Below are positions 46,353 through 56,093 of a stretch of DNA of 64,000 nt, one piece after another. The number at the start of each line of letters is the position of its first letter. Within the stretch, counting starts at the first letter, position 1. The stretch is from Nocardioides sp. J54 (GTDB taxonomy: Bacteria > Actinomycetota > Actinomycetes > Propionibacteriales > Nocardioidaceae). Below the pieces are notes generated by a model. The model saw only the letters and a program-made list of their open reading frames with translations. It ran no database searches and was not told the DNA's origin. Position numbers and translations under genes: made by a program. The DNA lies in contig NZ_JAER01000017.1 of assembly GCF_000519005.1 (NCBI RefSeq), positions 36,296 to 100,295 of the forward strand, written 5' to 3'.

Positions 46353-46537
46353 CCCGACCGACCCGACCAACCAGAGAGACCAGGAGAAGGAACCGACCCG
46401 ACCGACACCGACCCGACCACCCCTCGACCAGCTCGACCCAGACCGACCAGCACCGACCAGCACCACACCAGGGCCGAACGCCCGGGGACCGCCCCGGAAC
46501 CGATGGAGCGCACATCCGTCAAACGAAGGGATACGTG
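46353..46537. repeat. CCGACC-rich low-complexity leader
   Basis: The 185 bases between xylA and the giant secreted protein are dominated by irregular CCGACC/CGACCAGCACC copies. No coding sequence; probably an unstructured leader or mRNA spacer. Confidence 0.55.
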
Positions 46538-49500
46538 ATGAAGAACGTCATCACGCGGCTACGGAGAGGCTCGCGCACGACGCTGGGCGCGACCGTCGCC
46601 ATGATCGTGTCGTTGCCCCTGGGCGCGGCAGCCCTCGCCGGACCCGCCGCAGCGGCACCGGTCGCCGACCGGGCCGCGGCACCTGCGCAGGGCACGTCGG
46701 CCCTGAAGGAGGCGGCGCCGCCGAGCAACGCCGTGCCGTGGACGGCCGACAAGGCCGCAGCCGCCGCCGCGGAGGCCGACGAGTTCGACGCGCTCGTCTT
46801 CTCCAAGACCGCCGCGTTCCGGCACAGCAGCATCGACGAGGGCGTCGCGGCGATCCAGCAGCTCGGGCTCGAGCACGGCTTCAACGTCACCGCGACCGAG
46901 GACAGCACCGTCTTCACCGACGAGAACCTCGAGCAGTACGAGGTCGTCATCTTCCTCTCGACCACCGGCGACGTGCTCAACACCGCCCAGCAGGGCGCGT
47001 TCGAGCGCTACATCCAGGCCGGTGGCGGTTACGCAGGCATCCACGCCGCGTCCGACACCGAGTACTCCTGGCCCTGGTACGGCGAGCTGGTCGGCTCCTA
47101 CTTCGCCAACCACCCGCCGGGCACCCCGACCGCGACCGTCAAGGTCGAGGACCCCGCACACGCCTCCACCGCCGGCATCGCGCCGCTCTGGGAGCGTGTC
47201 GACGAGTGGTACAACTTCCAGACGAACCCCCGCGGGAAGGTGCACGTCCTCGCCTCGATGGACGAGTCGACGTACAGCCCCGGCGGCGGCGCGATGGGTG
47301 TGGAGCACCCGATCGCCTGGTGCCAGGACTACGACGGCGGCCGCAGCTGGTACACCGGCATGGGCCACACCGAGGAGTCCTTCACCGACGAGACCTTCCT
47401 GCAGCACCTGCTCGGCGGCATCCAGTCCGCTGCCGGCGTCGTGCCCTCCGACTGCAAGGCCACCCTCGAGCCCAGCTTCGAGAAGGTCGCGCTCGACGAG
47501 AACACGTCGAACCCGATGGAGCTCGACATCGCCGACGACGGTCGGGTGTTCTACATCGACCGCAACGGTGCCGTGCGGATCATCCTGCCGAACGGCTCGG
47601 TGGTGACCGCGGGCACGATCCCGGTCTACACCGGCCAGGAGTTCGGCCTGCTCGGCATCGCGCTCGACCCGGACTTCGCCTCGAACAACTGGGTCTACCT
47701 CTACTACTCGCCGGCCGGGGCCGCGGCCATCGACCGGATCTCGCGGTTCACGATGGACGGCAACACGCTCCAGCTGGACACCGCGACGACGATCCTCGAC
47801 GTGCCGACGCAGCGCGACCAGTGCTGCCACGCCGGTGGGTCGCTGGAGTTCGACAAGGACGGCAACCTCTACCTGGCGACGGGTGACAACACCAACCCGT
47901 TCGACTCGAGCGGCTACACGCCGATCGACGAGCGCCCGGGCCGTGAGGCCTGGGACGCCCAGCGCACGTCCGGCAACACGAACACCCTCAACGGCAAGGT
48001 CCTGCGGATCACGCCGCTGCCGGACGGGGGCTACTCGATCCCCGAGGGCAACCTCTTCGACGAGGACGAGGACACCGACAACAAGACGCGGCCCGAGATC
48101 TACGCGATGGGCTTCCGCAACCCGTTCCGGATCGGCCTCGACGAGCAGAACAACAACATCCTCGTCGCCGACTACGGCCCGGACGCCGGAACGACCAGCG
48201 CCACGCGGGGTCCCAACGGTCGCGTGGAGTGGAACATCCTCGACGAGCCCGGCAACTACGGCTGGCCGTACTGCGTGGGTGACAACACCCCGTACAACGA
48301 CTACAACTTCGCCAGCAGCACGGCGGGCGCGGCCTTCGACTGCGACAACCCCGTCAACGACTCGCCCAACAACACCGGCCTGACCCAGCTTCCGCCCGCC
48401 AAGCCGGCGGTGATGTGGCAGAGCAACAACCCGTCGATCACCGGCACCCCGGAGATCGGGGCCAGCGGTGCGCCGATGACCTCGGGCACCTACGCCTACG
48501 ACCCCGACCTGGTCTCCGACCGCAAGTGGCCGGAGTACTTCGACCGCAAGGCGATCTGGGCCGACTGGAACAACAGCCGGCTGTTCACCGTGCAGATGAA
48601 CGGGGACGGGAGCAGCTACACCGACCTGAACCGCTTCCTCCCCAGCCTGCCCATGGTGCGTCCGCACGCCCTGCAGTTCGGGCCGGACGGTGCGCTCTAC
48701 ATGATCGAGTGGGGCAGCGGCTTCAACGGCAACAACACCGACTCCGGCGTCTACCGGATCGACTACGTCGAGGGCAACCGTGCCCCGGTCGCCCGCGCGA
48801 CGACGGACCGCACCTCGGGTCCGGCGCCGCTGACCGTCCAGTTCGACGGGACCGCCTCGTTCGACCCCGACACCGGCGACTCGACCGGGCTGACCTACGC
48901 CTGGGACTTCGACGGCGACGGTGAGGCCGACTCGACCGACCCGACCGGCAGCCACACCTACACCGACCCGGGCAACTACACCGCCCGGCTCACGGTGACC
49001 GACGAGGGTGGCCGCACGGGCACGACGAACATCGACATCGTCTCGGGCAACACCGCCCCGACGGTGAAGCTCGTCCTGCCCCTCAACGGCGGGTTCTTCG
49101 ACTTCGGTGACCACATCGCGTACGAGGTCGAGGTCACCGACCCGGAGGACGGCGAGATCGACTGCGAGCGCGTCGTCGTGCAGCCGGGCCTCGGCCACGA
49201 CGAGCACTCGCACGACTACGAGCAGTACCACGGCTGCAGCGGCACCTTCCCGCTGCCGGGCGACGCCGGCCACGTCGGCGCCAACATCTTCGGCACGATC
49301 AAGGCCACCTACACCGACGACGGCAACGGGGCGGCCGGTCCGCTCATGGGTGTCGACGGCGTCGTGGTGCACACCAAGCACAAGGAGGCCGAGTTCTTCG
49401 ACGAGACCGGGCGCACCGGCGAGGAGCCGGGCGGCACCCCGGGCGTGGCGACCCAGGCCACCAGCGACACGGGTGGCGGCCAGATGGTCACCGGCGTGGA

Positions 49501-52500
49501 GACCGGTGACTGGTTCGGCTGGGACGTCATGAACCTGACCGGGATCACCGGCGCGACCCTGCGGGTCGCCTCGAACACCGACGGTGCTGCCTTCGCCATC
49601 CGGCAGGGCTCGCCGACCGGCGAGACGATCGGCACCATCGAGGTCCCGAACACCGGTGGGGCGCAGGCCTTCCAGGAGGTCTCGACCGACTTCACCGGTG
49701 CCTCGGAGGACGGCGAGCCGCTGTACTTCGTGGCGACGTCGGGTGGCGCGAACGTCAACTGGATCCAGTTCGAGGGTCGCGGCATCACCGACAACCAGCC
49801 GCCGGTGGTGTCGATCAGCGCCAGCACCGACCGTGGCCCGGCCCCGCTGCCCGTGCAGTTCACCAGCGAGGTCGAGGACCCGGACGGCGACGACCCGGTC
49901 ACCTACGAGTGGAGCTTCGGTGACTCGGAGACCTCCACCGAGGAGAACCCGAGCCACACCTTCACCACGCCCGGCAAGTACGTCGTCTCGCTGACCGCGA
50001 CCGACGCCCGCGGGGCTGCCACCACGAAGACCCTCGAGGTCACCGCCACCGCCGGGTCGGACACCTGCTTCAGCGGCCGCTCCGACGACTTCCTGGGCAA
50101 CGCCCTCGACACGGACCGCTGGAACCGCAGCGTCCGCGTCGACCAGTCGCTCACGGTGGTGGACGGGTCGCTGAACATCCCGATCACGGCGACGGACATC
50201 TACCAGGGGACCAACACCACCCCGAACATCGTGCTGCAGGACCTGCCGGCCGGTGCCTTCGAGGTGACGACGAAGCTCACGCTGCCGGCCGACCGGGCCT
50301 ACCAGCAGGGCGGACTCGTGGTCTACGGGGACGACGACAACTACCTGAAGCTCGTCTACTCCGGCCGGTCCAACACCGCCAACAAGGCGAACAACGTGGT
50401 CCAGTTCGCCAAGGAGGTCGGCGCCACGGCGACCGAGACGAACACGCCCAACCTGGGTGCGGACTTCCCGGACACCGTGTGGCTGCGGATGACCAGCACC
50501 GACGGGAACGAGGTCACGGCGTCGTACAGCAGCGACGGTGCGACCTGGACCGAGGTCACGGGAGTGCGTGACCTGTCCGGCATCAGCAGCCCGAAGGTGG
50601 GCCTGCTCGCGCTGGGCAACCAGGCGGGCTCCGTCGGGATCACCGCGGAGTTCGACTACTTCACCATCACCCCCGACGACACGGCCGAGCCGTGCGCCCC
50701 GTCGTGCTTCGTCGACACCTTCGACGGCAACACGCTGGGCGGGGACTGGGACGTCGTCCGACCGAGCGGCAACCTCGAGGTGGCCGGTGGCGAGCTGAGC
50801 ATCCCGCTCGAGGCCACCGACCTCTACCAGAACACGAACAACGCCCGGGACCTGGTCCTCACCGACCTTCCCGACGGACCGTTCGTGGTCACCACCAAGG
50901 TCAGCGCCCCGATCAACCGGTCCTACCAGTCCGCGGGCCTGCTGATCTACGGCGACGACGACAACTACATCAAGCACGTGTTCCAGGGTCGCAGCGGCGA
51001 GCCGAACTCTGCGTCCAACATCATCCAGACCGCGAAGGAGCTCGACGGCACCGCAGCAGAGACCAACACCCCGTCGCTCGGCGAGGAGTTCCCGAGCACT
51101 GTCTGGCTGCGCCTCACCAGCGAGGACGGCGAGCAGGTCATCGGTTCGTACAGCACCGATGGTGAGACCTGGACGGAGATGCCCGGCGGTTACGACCTGA
51201 CCGGCATCGACGACCCGCGGGTCGGCCTGCTGGCGGCGGCGAACACCAACGACGGAGCCGGCATCACGGCCAGCTTCGACTGGTTCGCCGTGGGTCCGGA
51301 GGCCTGTGGTCCGGACGGCGAGCAGCCGGCCGACACCACCGCGCCGACGACGACCATCACCCTGCCGGACGCGGACGGGGAGGCCGGCTGGCACACCAGC
51401 CGTCCCTCGTTCACCCTGGCGGCCACGGACGGCCCCGACGGGTCGGGCGTGGAGCTGGTCGAGTACCGCATCGCCGGTGGCGACTGGACCGAGTACACCG
51501 ACGCCGTCGAGGTGCCCGGTGAGGGCGAGGTCCTGGTCGAGTTCCGGGCGACGGACGCCGCAGGCAACGTCGAGGAGGTCAAGTCCGAGACGGTCAAGGT
51601 CGACACGGTCGCTCCGGCCGTGACGGCGGAGGAGGGTGGCGACAAGCCGAAGACCCTCACCCTGACCGCCACCGACGCGACGTCCGGTCTCGACCGGATC
51701 GAGTACCAGGTGGACGGCGACACGGAGTGGTCGACCTACTCCTCGCCGCTGTCCTTCGACAGTGGGACCCACGTCGTGCGCTACCGCGCGGTCGACGTGG
51801 CGGGCAACGTCTCGGCGGAGGGCACCTCCACCGTCGAGGTCGGCGCCGGCACCACCCCGTCGGTCACCATCACCACGTCCCCGGCGGTGCCGGACGGCCG
51901 CCGCGGCTGGTTCAAGGGCCCGGTCACCGTCAGCGTCGCCGGGAGCGGCGGGGTCGGCGACCTGGTCGTGGAGTACCGCATCGACAACGGCCCCTGGACC
52001 ACCTACACCGCCCCGGTGAAGGTGACCAAGCAGAAGGTCACCCGGGTCCAGGCCCGTGCCCGTGACGAGGACGGCAACGTGTCGCCGATCAAGACCCTGA
52101 CGGTCAAGATCGACCGCACCGCGCCGCAGGTGAAGGTGACCGGGATCAAGAACGGGGCGCGACTGAGCCCCGCCGCGGTCAAGAACGCCCGGATCACCAT
52201 CACCGAGCCGGCCTCGAGCGTCGCCACCCGCAAGATCCGCCTGGACGGCAAGGCCGTCGGCCTCCGCCCGCGGATCGACGCGATGGTGCTCCGCACCGGC
52301 AAGCACCGCCTCGTGGTCACGGTCGTCGACGCTGCTGGCAACCAGCGCAAGAAGACGGTCACCTTCACGGTGGTCGCCTCCTACGCCAACGGCAAGCAGC
52401 TGGTGAACCGGCTCGACCGGGAGAACAAGGTGGGTGCCCGACTGGCCGGCCAGCTCAAGAGCGCACTGGCCACCGCCCAGCGGGCTGACCGGCGCGGCCA

Positions 52501-52618
52501 GGACCGCCAGGCCGTCCGGTCCCTCACCCGGGTGCAGACCCTCGCCAACGGCGTGCGCAACGCCAAGGCGAAGGCCGCGCTCAAGGACCTCGCCCGCCGC
52601 CTGAAGGCCCAGCTCTAG
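46538..52618 (+). CDS. Giant secreted ThuA / glucose-sorbosone-dehydrogenase multidomain protein
   Basis: 2026 residues from the ATG at 46538, 8 bases after GAAGGG. A signal peptide (to about residue 40) is followed by a ThuA-like domain (83-297; FDALVFSKTAAFRHSSI), a glucose/sorbosone dehydrogenase-type beta-propeller (about 310-744; VYLYYSPAG, AMGFRNPFRIG), PKD domain 1 (746-836), and a CBM6-like domain (about 946-1080). PKD domain 2 (1085-1170), two related concanavalin-like domains (1176-1384 and 1388-1589), Ig-like repeats and a FIMAH-like helical C terminus (1948-2026) complete it. Possibly oxidises or binds polysaccharides outside the cell. No membrane anchor or sorting motif is seen. 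Domain borders are approximate. Confidence 0.88.
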   Translation: MKNVITRLRRGSRTTLGATVAMIVSLPLGAAALAGPAAAAPVADRAAAPAQGTSALKEAAPPSNAVPWTADKAAAAAAEADEFDALVFSKTAAFRHSSIDEGVAAIQQLGLEHGFNVTATEDSTVFTDENLEQYEVVIFLSTTGDVLNTAQQGAFERYIQAGGGYAGIHAASDTEYSWPWYGELVGSYFANHPPGTPTATVKVEDPAHASTAGIAPLWERVDEWYNFQTNPRGKVHVLASMDESTYSPGGGAMGVEHPIAWCQDYDGGRSWYTGMGHTEESFTDETFLQHLLGGIQSAAGVVPSDCKATLEPSFEKVALDENTSNPMELDIADDGRVFYIDRNGAVRIILPNGSVVTAGTIPVYTGQEFGLLGIALDPDFASNNWVYLYYSPAGAAAIDRISRFTMDGNTLQLDTATTILDVPTQRDQCCHAGGSLEFDKDGNLYLATGDNTNPFDSSGYTPIDERPGREAWDAQRTSGNTNTLNGKVLRITPLPDGGYSIPEGNLFDEDEDTDNKTRPEIYAMGFRNPFRIGLDEQNNNILVADYGPDAGTTSATRGPNGRVEWNILDEPGNYGWPYCVGDNTPYNDYNFASSTAGAAFDCDNPVNDSPNNTGLTQLPPAKPAVMWQSNNPSITGTPEIGASGAPMTSGTYAYDPDLVSDRKWPEYFDRKAIWADWNNSRLFTVQMNGDGSSYTDLNRFLPSLPMVRPHALQFGPDGALYMIEWGSGFNGNNTDSGVYRIDYVEGNRAPVARATTDRTSGPAPLTVQFDGTASFDPDTGDSTGLTYAWDFDGDGEADSTDPTGSHTYTDPGNYTARLTVTDEGGRTGTTNIDIVSGNTAPTVKLVLPLNGGFFDFGDHIAYEVEVTDPEDGEIDCERVVVQPGLGHDEHSHDYEQYHGCSGTFPLPGDAGHVGANIFGTIKATYTDDGNGAAGPLMGVDGVVVHTKHKEAEFFDETGRTGEEPGGTPGVATQATSDTGGGQMVTGVETGDWFGWDVMNLTGITGATLRVASNTDGAAFAIRQGSPTGETIGTIEVPNTGGAQAFQEVSTDFTGASEDGEPLYFVATSGGANVNWIQFEGRGITDNQPPVVSISASTDRGPAPLPVQFTSEVEDPDGDDPVTYEWSFGDSETSTEENPSHTFTTPGKYVVSLTATDARGAATTKTLEVTATAGSDTCFSGRSDDFLGNALDTDRWNRSVRVDQSLTVVDGSLNIPITATDIYQGTNTTPNIVLQDLPAGAFEVTTKLTLPADRAYQQGGLVVYGDDDNYLKLVYSGRSNTANKANNVVQFAKEVGATATETNTPNLGADFPDTVWLRMTSTDGNEVTASYSSDGATWTEVTGVRDLSGISSPKVGLLALGNQAGSVGITAEFDYFTITPDDTAEPCAPSCFVDTFDGNTLGGDWDVVRPSGNLEVAGGELSIPLEATDLYQNTNNARDLVLTDLPDGPFVVTTKVSAPINRSYQSAGLLIYGDDDNYIKHVFQGRSGEPNSASNIIQTAKELDGTAAETNTPSLGEEFPSTVWLRLTSEDGEQVIGSYSTDGETWTEMPGGYDLTGIDDPRVGLLAAANTNDGAGITASFDWFAVGPEACGPDGEQPADTTAPTTTITLPDADGEAGWHTSRPSFTLAATDGPDGSGVELVEYRIAGGDWTEYTDAVEVPGEGEVLVEFRATDAAGNVEEVKSETVKVDTVAPAVTAEEGGDKPKTLTLTATDATSGLDRIEYQVDGDTEWSTYSSPLSFDSGTHVVRYRAVDVAGNVSAEGTSTVEVGAGTTPSVTITTSPAVPDGRRGWFKGPVTVSVAGSGGVGDLVVEYRIDNGPWTTYTAPVKVTKQKVTRVQARARDEDGNVSPIKTLTVKIDRTAPQVKVTGIKNGARLSPAAVKNARITITEPASSVATRKIRLDGKAVGLRPRIDAMVLRTGKHRLVVTVVDAAGNQRKKTVTFTVVASYANGKQLVNRLDRENKVGARLAGQLKSALATAQRADRRGQDRQAVRSLTRVQTLANGVRNAKAKAALKDLARRLKAQL

Positions 52619-52921
52619 GGCGCCGGCAGAGGAGAGGAGGACGTTCGGATGGGGATGCCCGGCCACGCCGTACCGCTCGGTGCGGCAGCCGACCGCACGC
52701 AGGTTCGGCCCTGCGTGACGGCCGGTGGCCGGCTCCCCGTCCCGGACGGGGGAGCGGGACCGCGAGGCTCCGCTCCCCGCGCGCCGGTGCCGGGGCTGTG
52801 CGCTCCGCCCCGGCACCGGCTCGCACCGGCCACCAGGCCGACCCAGGACCACCCGTAGGACCCACCGACGTCCGCCGCTGGACGACCAGCTGGACGAACA
52901 GCACCGACAAAGGAGCACGCA
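52619..52921. other. 303-base gap with terminator and leader
   Basis: No gene is supported. It holds the strong hairpin at 52783-52820 and the AAAGGAG ribosome site of the next gene. Confidence 0.6.
52783..52820 (+). terminator. Terminator after the giant secreted protein
   Basis: GCCGGTGCCGGGGC, ten-base loop, GCCCCGGCACCGGC: a perfect 14-bp stem. It separates the sugar operon from the ebo-type operon. Confidence 0.65.
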
Positions 52922-53929
52922 ATGGCACGCCCGATCACCCTCTTCACCGGCCAGTGGGCCGACCTGCCCTTCGAGGACGTCTGCAGACTCGCCTCCGGGT
53001 GGGGGTACGACGGCCTCGAGATCGCCTGCTGGGGTGACCACCTCGACGTGTGGCGAGCAGCCGAGGACGACGCCTACGTCCAGGAGAAGCTCGACCTGCT
53101 CGAGAAGTACGACCTCAAGACGTGGACCATCTCCAACCACCTCACCGGGCAGGCCGTCTGCGACGACCCGATCGACGAGCGCCACCACGGGATCCTGTCC
53201 GAGCGGATCTGGGGCGACGGGGACCCCGAGGGCGTGCGGCAGCGTGCGGCCGAGGAGATGAAGATGACCGCCCGCGCCGCCCAGCGCCTGGGCGTGAGCA
53301 CCGTCGTCGGGTTCACCGGCTCGGCGATCTGGAAGTACGTCGCGATGTTCCCGCCGGCCACCGAGGAGATGGTCGCCGCGGGCTACCGCGACTTCGCCGA
53401 CCGCTGGAACCCCATCCTCGACGTCTTCGACGAGGTCGGCGTCCGCTTCGCCCACGAGGTGCACCCCTCGGAGATCGCCTACGACTACTGGACCACCGTC
53501 CAGACCCTCGAGGCGATCGGCCACCGGGAGGCCTTCGGGCTCAACTGGGACCCGTCGCACTTCGTGTGGCAGGACCTCGACCCGGTGGGCTTCCTGTGGG
53601 ACTTCAAGGACCGGATCTACCACGTCGACTGCAAGGACGCGAAGCGCCAGGTCGGCAACGGCCGCAACGGCCGCATGGGCTCGCACCTGCCGTGGGCGGA
53701 CCCGCGCCGCGGCTGGGACTTCGTCTCCACCGGGCACGGTGACGTCCCGTGGGAGGCGTCCTTCCGGATGCTCAACACCATCGGGTACGACGGCCCGATC
53801 TCCGTCGAGTGGGAGGACGCCGGCATGGACCGGCTCGTCGGGGCGCCCGAGGCGCTCGAGTTCGTCCGCCGGCTCGCCTTCGACCCGCCGAGCGCGGCGT
53901 TCGACGCGGCGTTCTCGACCTCCTCGTGA
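52922..53929 (+). CDS. Sugar phosphate isomerase/epimerase-type TIM-barrel protein
   Basis: 335 residues, ATG 8 bases after AAAGGAG. An AP-endonuclease-2/xylose-isomerase-like TIM barrel. Putative metal ligands are in [36 protein letters not shown] and ISVEWEDAG. Such enzymes isomerise or epimerise sugars and inositol derivatives. It opens the run that continues through the four-HTH gene into the ebo-like cluster; the stop is only 7 bases before the next GTG. The substrate is unknown. Confidence 0.88.
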   Translation: MARPITLFTGQWADLPFEDVCRLASGWGYDGLEIACWGDHLDVWRAAEDDAYVQEKLDLLEKYDLKTWTISNHLTGQAVCDDPIDERHHGILSERIWGDGDPEGVRQRAAEEMKMTARAAQRLGVSTVVGFTGSAIWKYVAMFPPATEEMVAAGYRDFADRWNPILDVFDEVGVRFAHEVHPSEIAYDYWTTVQTLEAIGHREAFGLNWDPSHFVWQDLDPVGFLWDFKDRIYHVDCKDAKRQVGNGRNGRMGSHLPWADPRRGWDFVSTGHGDVPWEASFRMLNTIGYDGPISVEWEDAGMDRLVGAPEALEFVRRLAFDPPSAAFDAAFSTSS

Positions 53930-53936
53930 GGCCGCG

Positions 53937-54917
53937 GTGAGCCAGGGCGGTCAGGTGCGTGGCCCGCGGTCCGGCGTACCGCTGGACCTGCGGGCGCGCC
54001 GTGGCGAGCTCCGGCTCACCCCGCGGGAGGTGGCGGCCGCGCTCGGCGTGCACACCGCCACCGTGCTGCGGTGGGAGCGGGGCGAGCGGCTCCCCGGGCC
54101 GGACGTCATCGCCGCCCTGGCCGGCGTCCTGGCCACCGACCGGGCCGCCGTGGTGGCCTTCTTCGACGCGCACCGCCCACCGCCCCGCCCCGGCACCCGG
54201 GTGCGGGCCACCGGGCTGCGCACCCTGCGCCACCGGCGCGGCTGGACCGCGGCGCACGTCGCCGCCGGGCTGGGCGTGCCGGTGGCCACCGTCTTCAACT
54301 GGGAGGCCGGCCGCGCCGGCATGCCGCTCGAGCTGCTGCCGCGGCTGGCCTCCCTGATCGGCGCCCCCGCCGGCAGCGTCACGCCGCGCGAGCTCCGCGC
54401 TCTGCTCGCCGCGCACCAGCCGCGGCGCAGCAGGCACAGCGGGCCGCTGCAGCGGGCCCGCGCCCGGCGCGGCCTCACCCAGGCCCGCCTCGCCGACCAC
54501 CTCGGCGTCTCGCGGCACCTCGTCGGAGCGTGGGAGCGCGGCCGCGCGCCCCGCCTGGCCCACCAGCGCCGGCTCGCCGAGGTGCTCGGCACCGACGTCG
54601 CCACGGTGAGCGCCTGGTTCGCGACCACCCCGCCGCTCGGCCTGCGCCCCGCCGCCTGGCGGCCGGGCGACCTGCCGCAGGTGCTGCGCGACCTGCGTGC
54701 CTGGAGCGGGCTCACCCAGCGCGACGTCGCGCGCCACTGCGGCCGCTCGACGTCCGCGGTCCGCAGCTGGGAGGCCGGGCGCAAGGTGCCGCCCGCCGCC
54801 CAGCGCGCCGCCCTCGCCGCGCTCTACCGACTTCCCGCCGGCGCCCTCGACGCCGCGATCCCCGGCCGGTCCCGGCCGACCCCCGTGGTGCGTCGCACCA
54901 CCCGAGCAGCAAGGTGA
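53937..54917 (+). CDS. Transcription-factor-like protein with four tandem HTH_XRE domains
   Basis: 326 residues from a GTG at 53937. Four Xre-type helix-turn-helix units are visible in a row: LRLTPREVAAALGVHTATVLRWERG; HRRGWTAAHVAAGLGVPVATVFNWEAG; RRGLTQARLADHLGVSRHLVGAWERG; and WSGLTQRDVARHCGRSTSAVRSWEAG. Each is flanked by short helices. No ligand, peptidase or sensor domain is present. One or two HTH units is normal; four is unusual and implies binding to a long or repeated operator. It lies 3 bases before the inositol-phosphate-synthase-like gene and probably controls this locus. Confidence 0.85.
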   Translation: MSQGGQVRGPRSGVPLDLRARRGELRLTPREVAAALGVHTATVLRWERGERLPGPDVIAALAGVLATDRAAVVAFFDAHRPPPRPGTRVRATGLRTLRHRRGWTAAHVAAGLGVPVATVFNWEAGRAGMPLELLPRLASLIGAPAGSVTPRELRALLAAHQPRRSRHSGPLQRARARRGLTQARLADHLGVSRHLVGAWERGRAPRLAHQRRLAEVLGTDVATVSAWFATTPPLGLRPAAWRPGDLPQVLRDLRAWSGLTQRDVARHCGRSTSAVRSWEAGRKVPPAAQRAALAALYRLPAGALDAAIPGRSRPTPVVRRTTRAAR

Positions 54918-54920
54918 CCC

Positions 54921-56093
54921 ATGCAGAACACCCCCAACCCTGACCACGAGCGCGGCACCGACGTCCGCGACCGGCGTGGTGGCGGCACCGGCGTGTGGTT
55001 CGTCGGCGCGGGCGGCTCGGTGGCGACGACCGCTGTCGTCGGCGCGCTCGGCGTCAGCCACGGCCTCGTGCCGACCACCGGCCTGGTCACCGAGCTGCCC
55101 GAGCTCGCACCCGACGGCCTCGTCGGGATCGCGGACCTCTTCTTCGGCGGGCACGAGCTCGGCTCCGGGTCGATGGCGAAGAAGGCGGAGGCGCTGGTCA
55201 GCGCCGGGGTCCTGCCCGCCGGGGTCCTCGGAGCCGTCGCGGCCGACCTCGCCACCGTCGACGCCGAGGTGCGGCCGGGGTACGTCGTGGGGGAGGAGCC
55301 CGTCGCCGTGGCGGTCGAGCGCCTCGCCGGCGACATCACCGCGTTCGCGCACAAGCACCAGCTGGACCGGGTCGTGGTGGTCGACGTCGCCAGCACCCAA
55401 CCGCCCGTCGACGACCCCGACGCGGTCACCGCCGTCGACCACGCGCTGCCGGTCACCGCGGTCTACGCCCTCGCCGCGTTCCGCGCCGGCGCGCCGTACG
55501 TCTCCTTCACCCCGAGCCCGTGCCTGCGCCTGCCGGTCGTCGTCGACGCCGCGGCGCGCAGCGGCCTGCCGTACGCCGGGTGCGACGGCAAGACCGGGGA
55601 GACGCTGGTGAAGTCCGCGCTCGCGCCGATGTTCGCCACCCGGGCGCTGGCGCTGCAGTCGTGGACGTCGGTCAACCTGCTCGGCGGCGGCGACGGCGCG
55701 ACCCTCGCCGACCCCGAGGCTGCCCGCAGCAAGACCGCCACGAAGCGCAGCGGGCTCGACGCCATCGTCGGGCACGCCGTGCCGGGACCGATGCACATCG
55801 ACCAGGTCGAGGACCTCGGCGAGTGGAAGACGGCGTGGGACCACGTCCGCTTCGACGGCTTCCTCGGCGCCCGGATGACGCTGCAGTTCACCTGGCAGGG
55901 CTGCGACTCGGCGCTCGCCGCGCCACTCGTGCTCGACCTCGTCCGGCTCGTCTCGGCCGCGCACGCCGCCGGCCGGTCCGGCCCGCTGCCCGAGCTCGCG
56001 TTCTTCTTCAAGGACCCCGTCGGCGCGAGCGAGCACCGCCTCGCCGAGCAGTGGCACACCCTGGTCGCCTGGCGCCGGGAGCTGGCCGCATGA
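54921..56093 (+). CDS. Inositol-3-phosphate synthase-like protein
   Basis: 390 residues, ATG at 54921 with AAGGTG upstream. It is a divergent member of the myo-inositol-1-phosphate synthase family: NAD-binding VWFVGAGGSVATTAVVGALG, the CDGKTGETLVKS catalytic segment (Lys), WTSVNLLGGGDGATL and YVSFTPSPCLRLP. The C-terminal family block WDHVRFDGFLGARMTLQF is followed by CDSALAAPLVLDLV. The family cyclises glucose-6-phosphate. It takes the place where ebo clusters normally carry the EboD sugar-phosphate cyclase. It overlaps the UbiA gene by four bases. Confidence 0.86.
   Translation: MQNTPNPDHERGTDVRDRRGGGTGVWFVGAGGSVATTAVVGALGVSHGLVPTTGLVTELPELAPDGLVGIADLFFGGHELGSGSMAKKAEALVSAGVLPAGVLGAVAADLATVDAEVRPGYVVGEEPVAVAVERLAGDITAFAHKHQLDRVVVVDVASTQPPVDDPDAVTAVDHALPVTAVYALAAFRAGAPYVSFTPSPCLRLPVVVDAAARSGLPYAGCDGKTGETLVKSALAPMFATRALALQSWTSVNLLGGGDGATLADPEAARSKTATKRSGLDAIVGHAVPGPMHIDQVEDLGEWKTAWDHVRFDGFLGARMTLQFTWQGCDSALAAPLVLDLVRLVSAAHAAGRSGPLPELAFFFKDPVGASEHRLAEQWHTLVAWRRELAA

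Noticed and set aside
46559..53737. A 2392-residue open frame antisense to the giant secreted protein
   Set aside because: Its composition is Arg/Val/Gly/Asp-rich with no domain pattern, and the sense strand has a clear multidomain protein with signal peptide.
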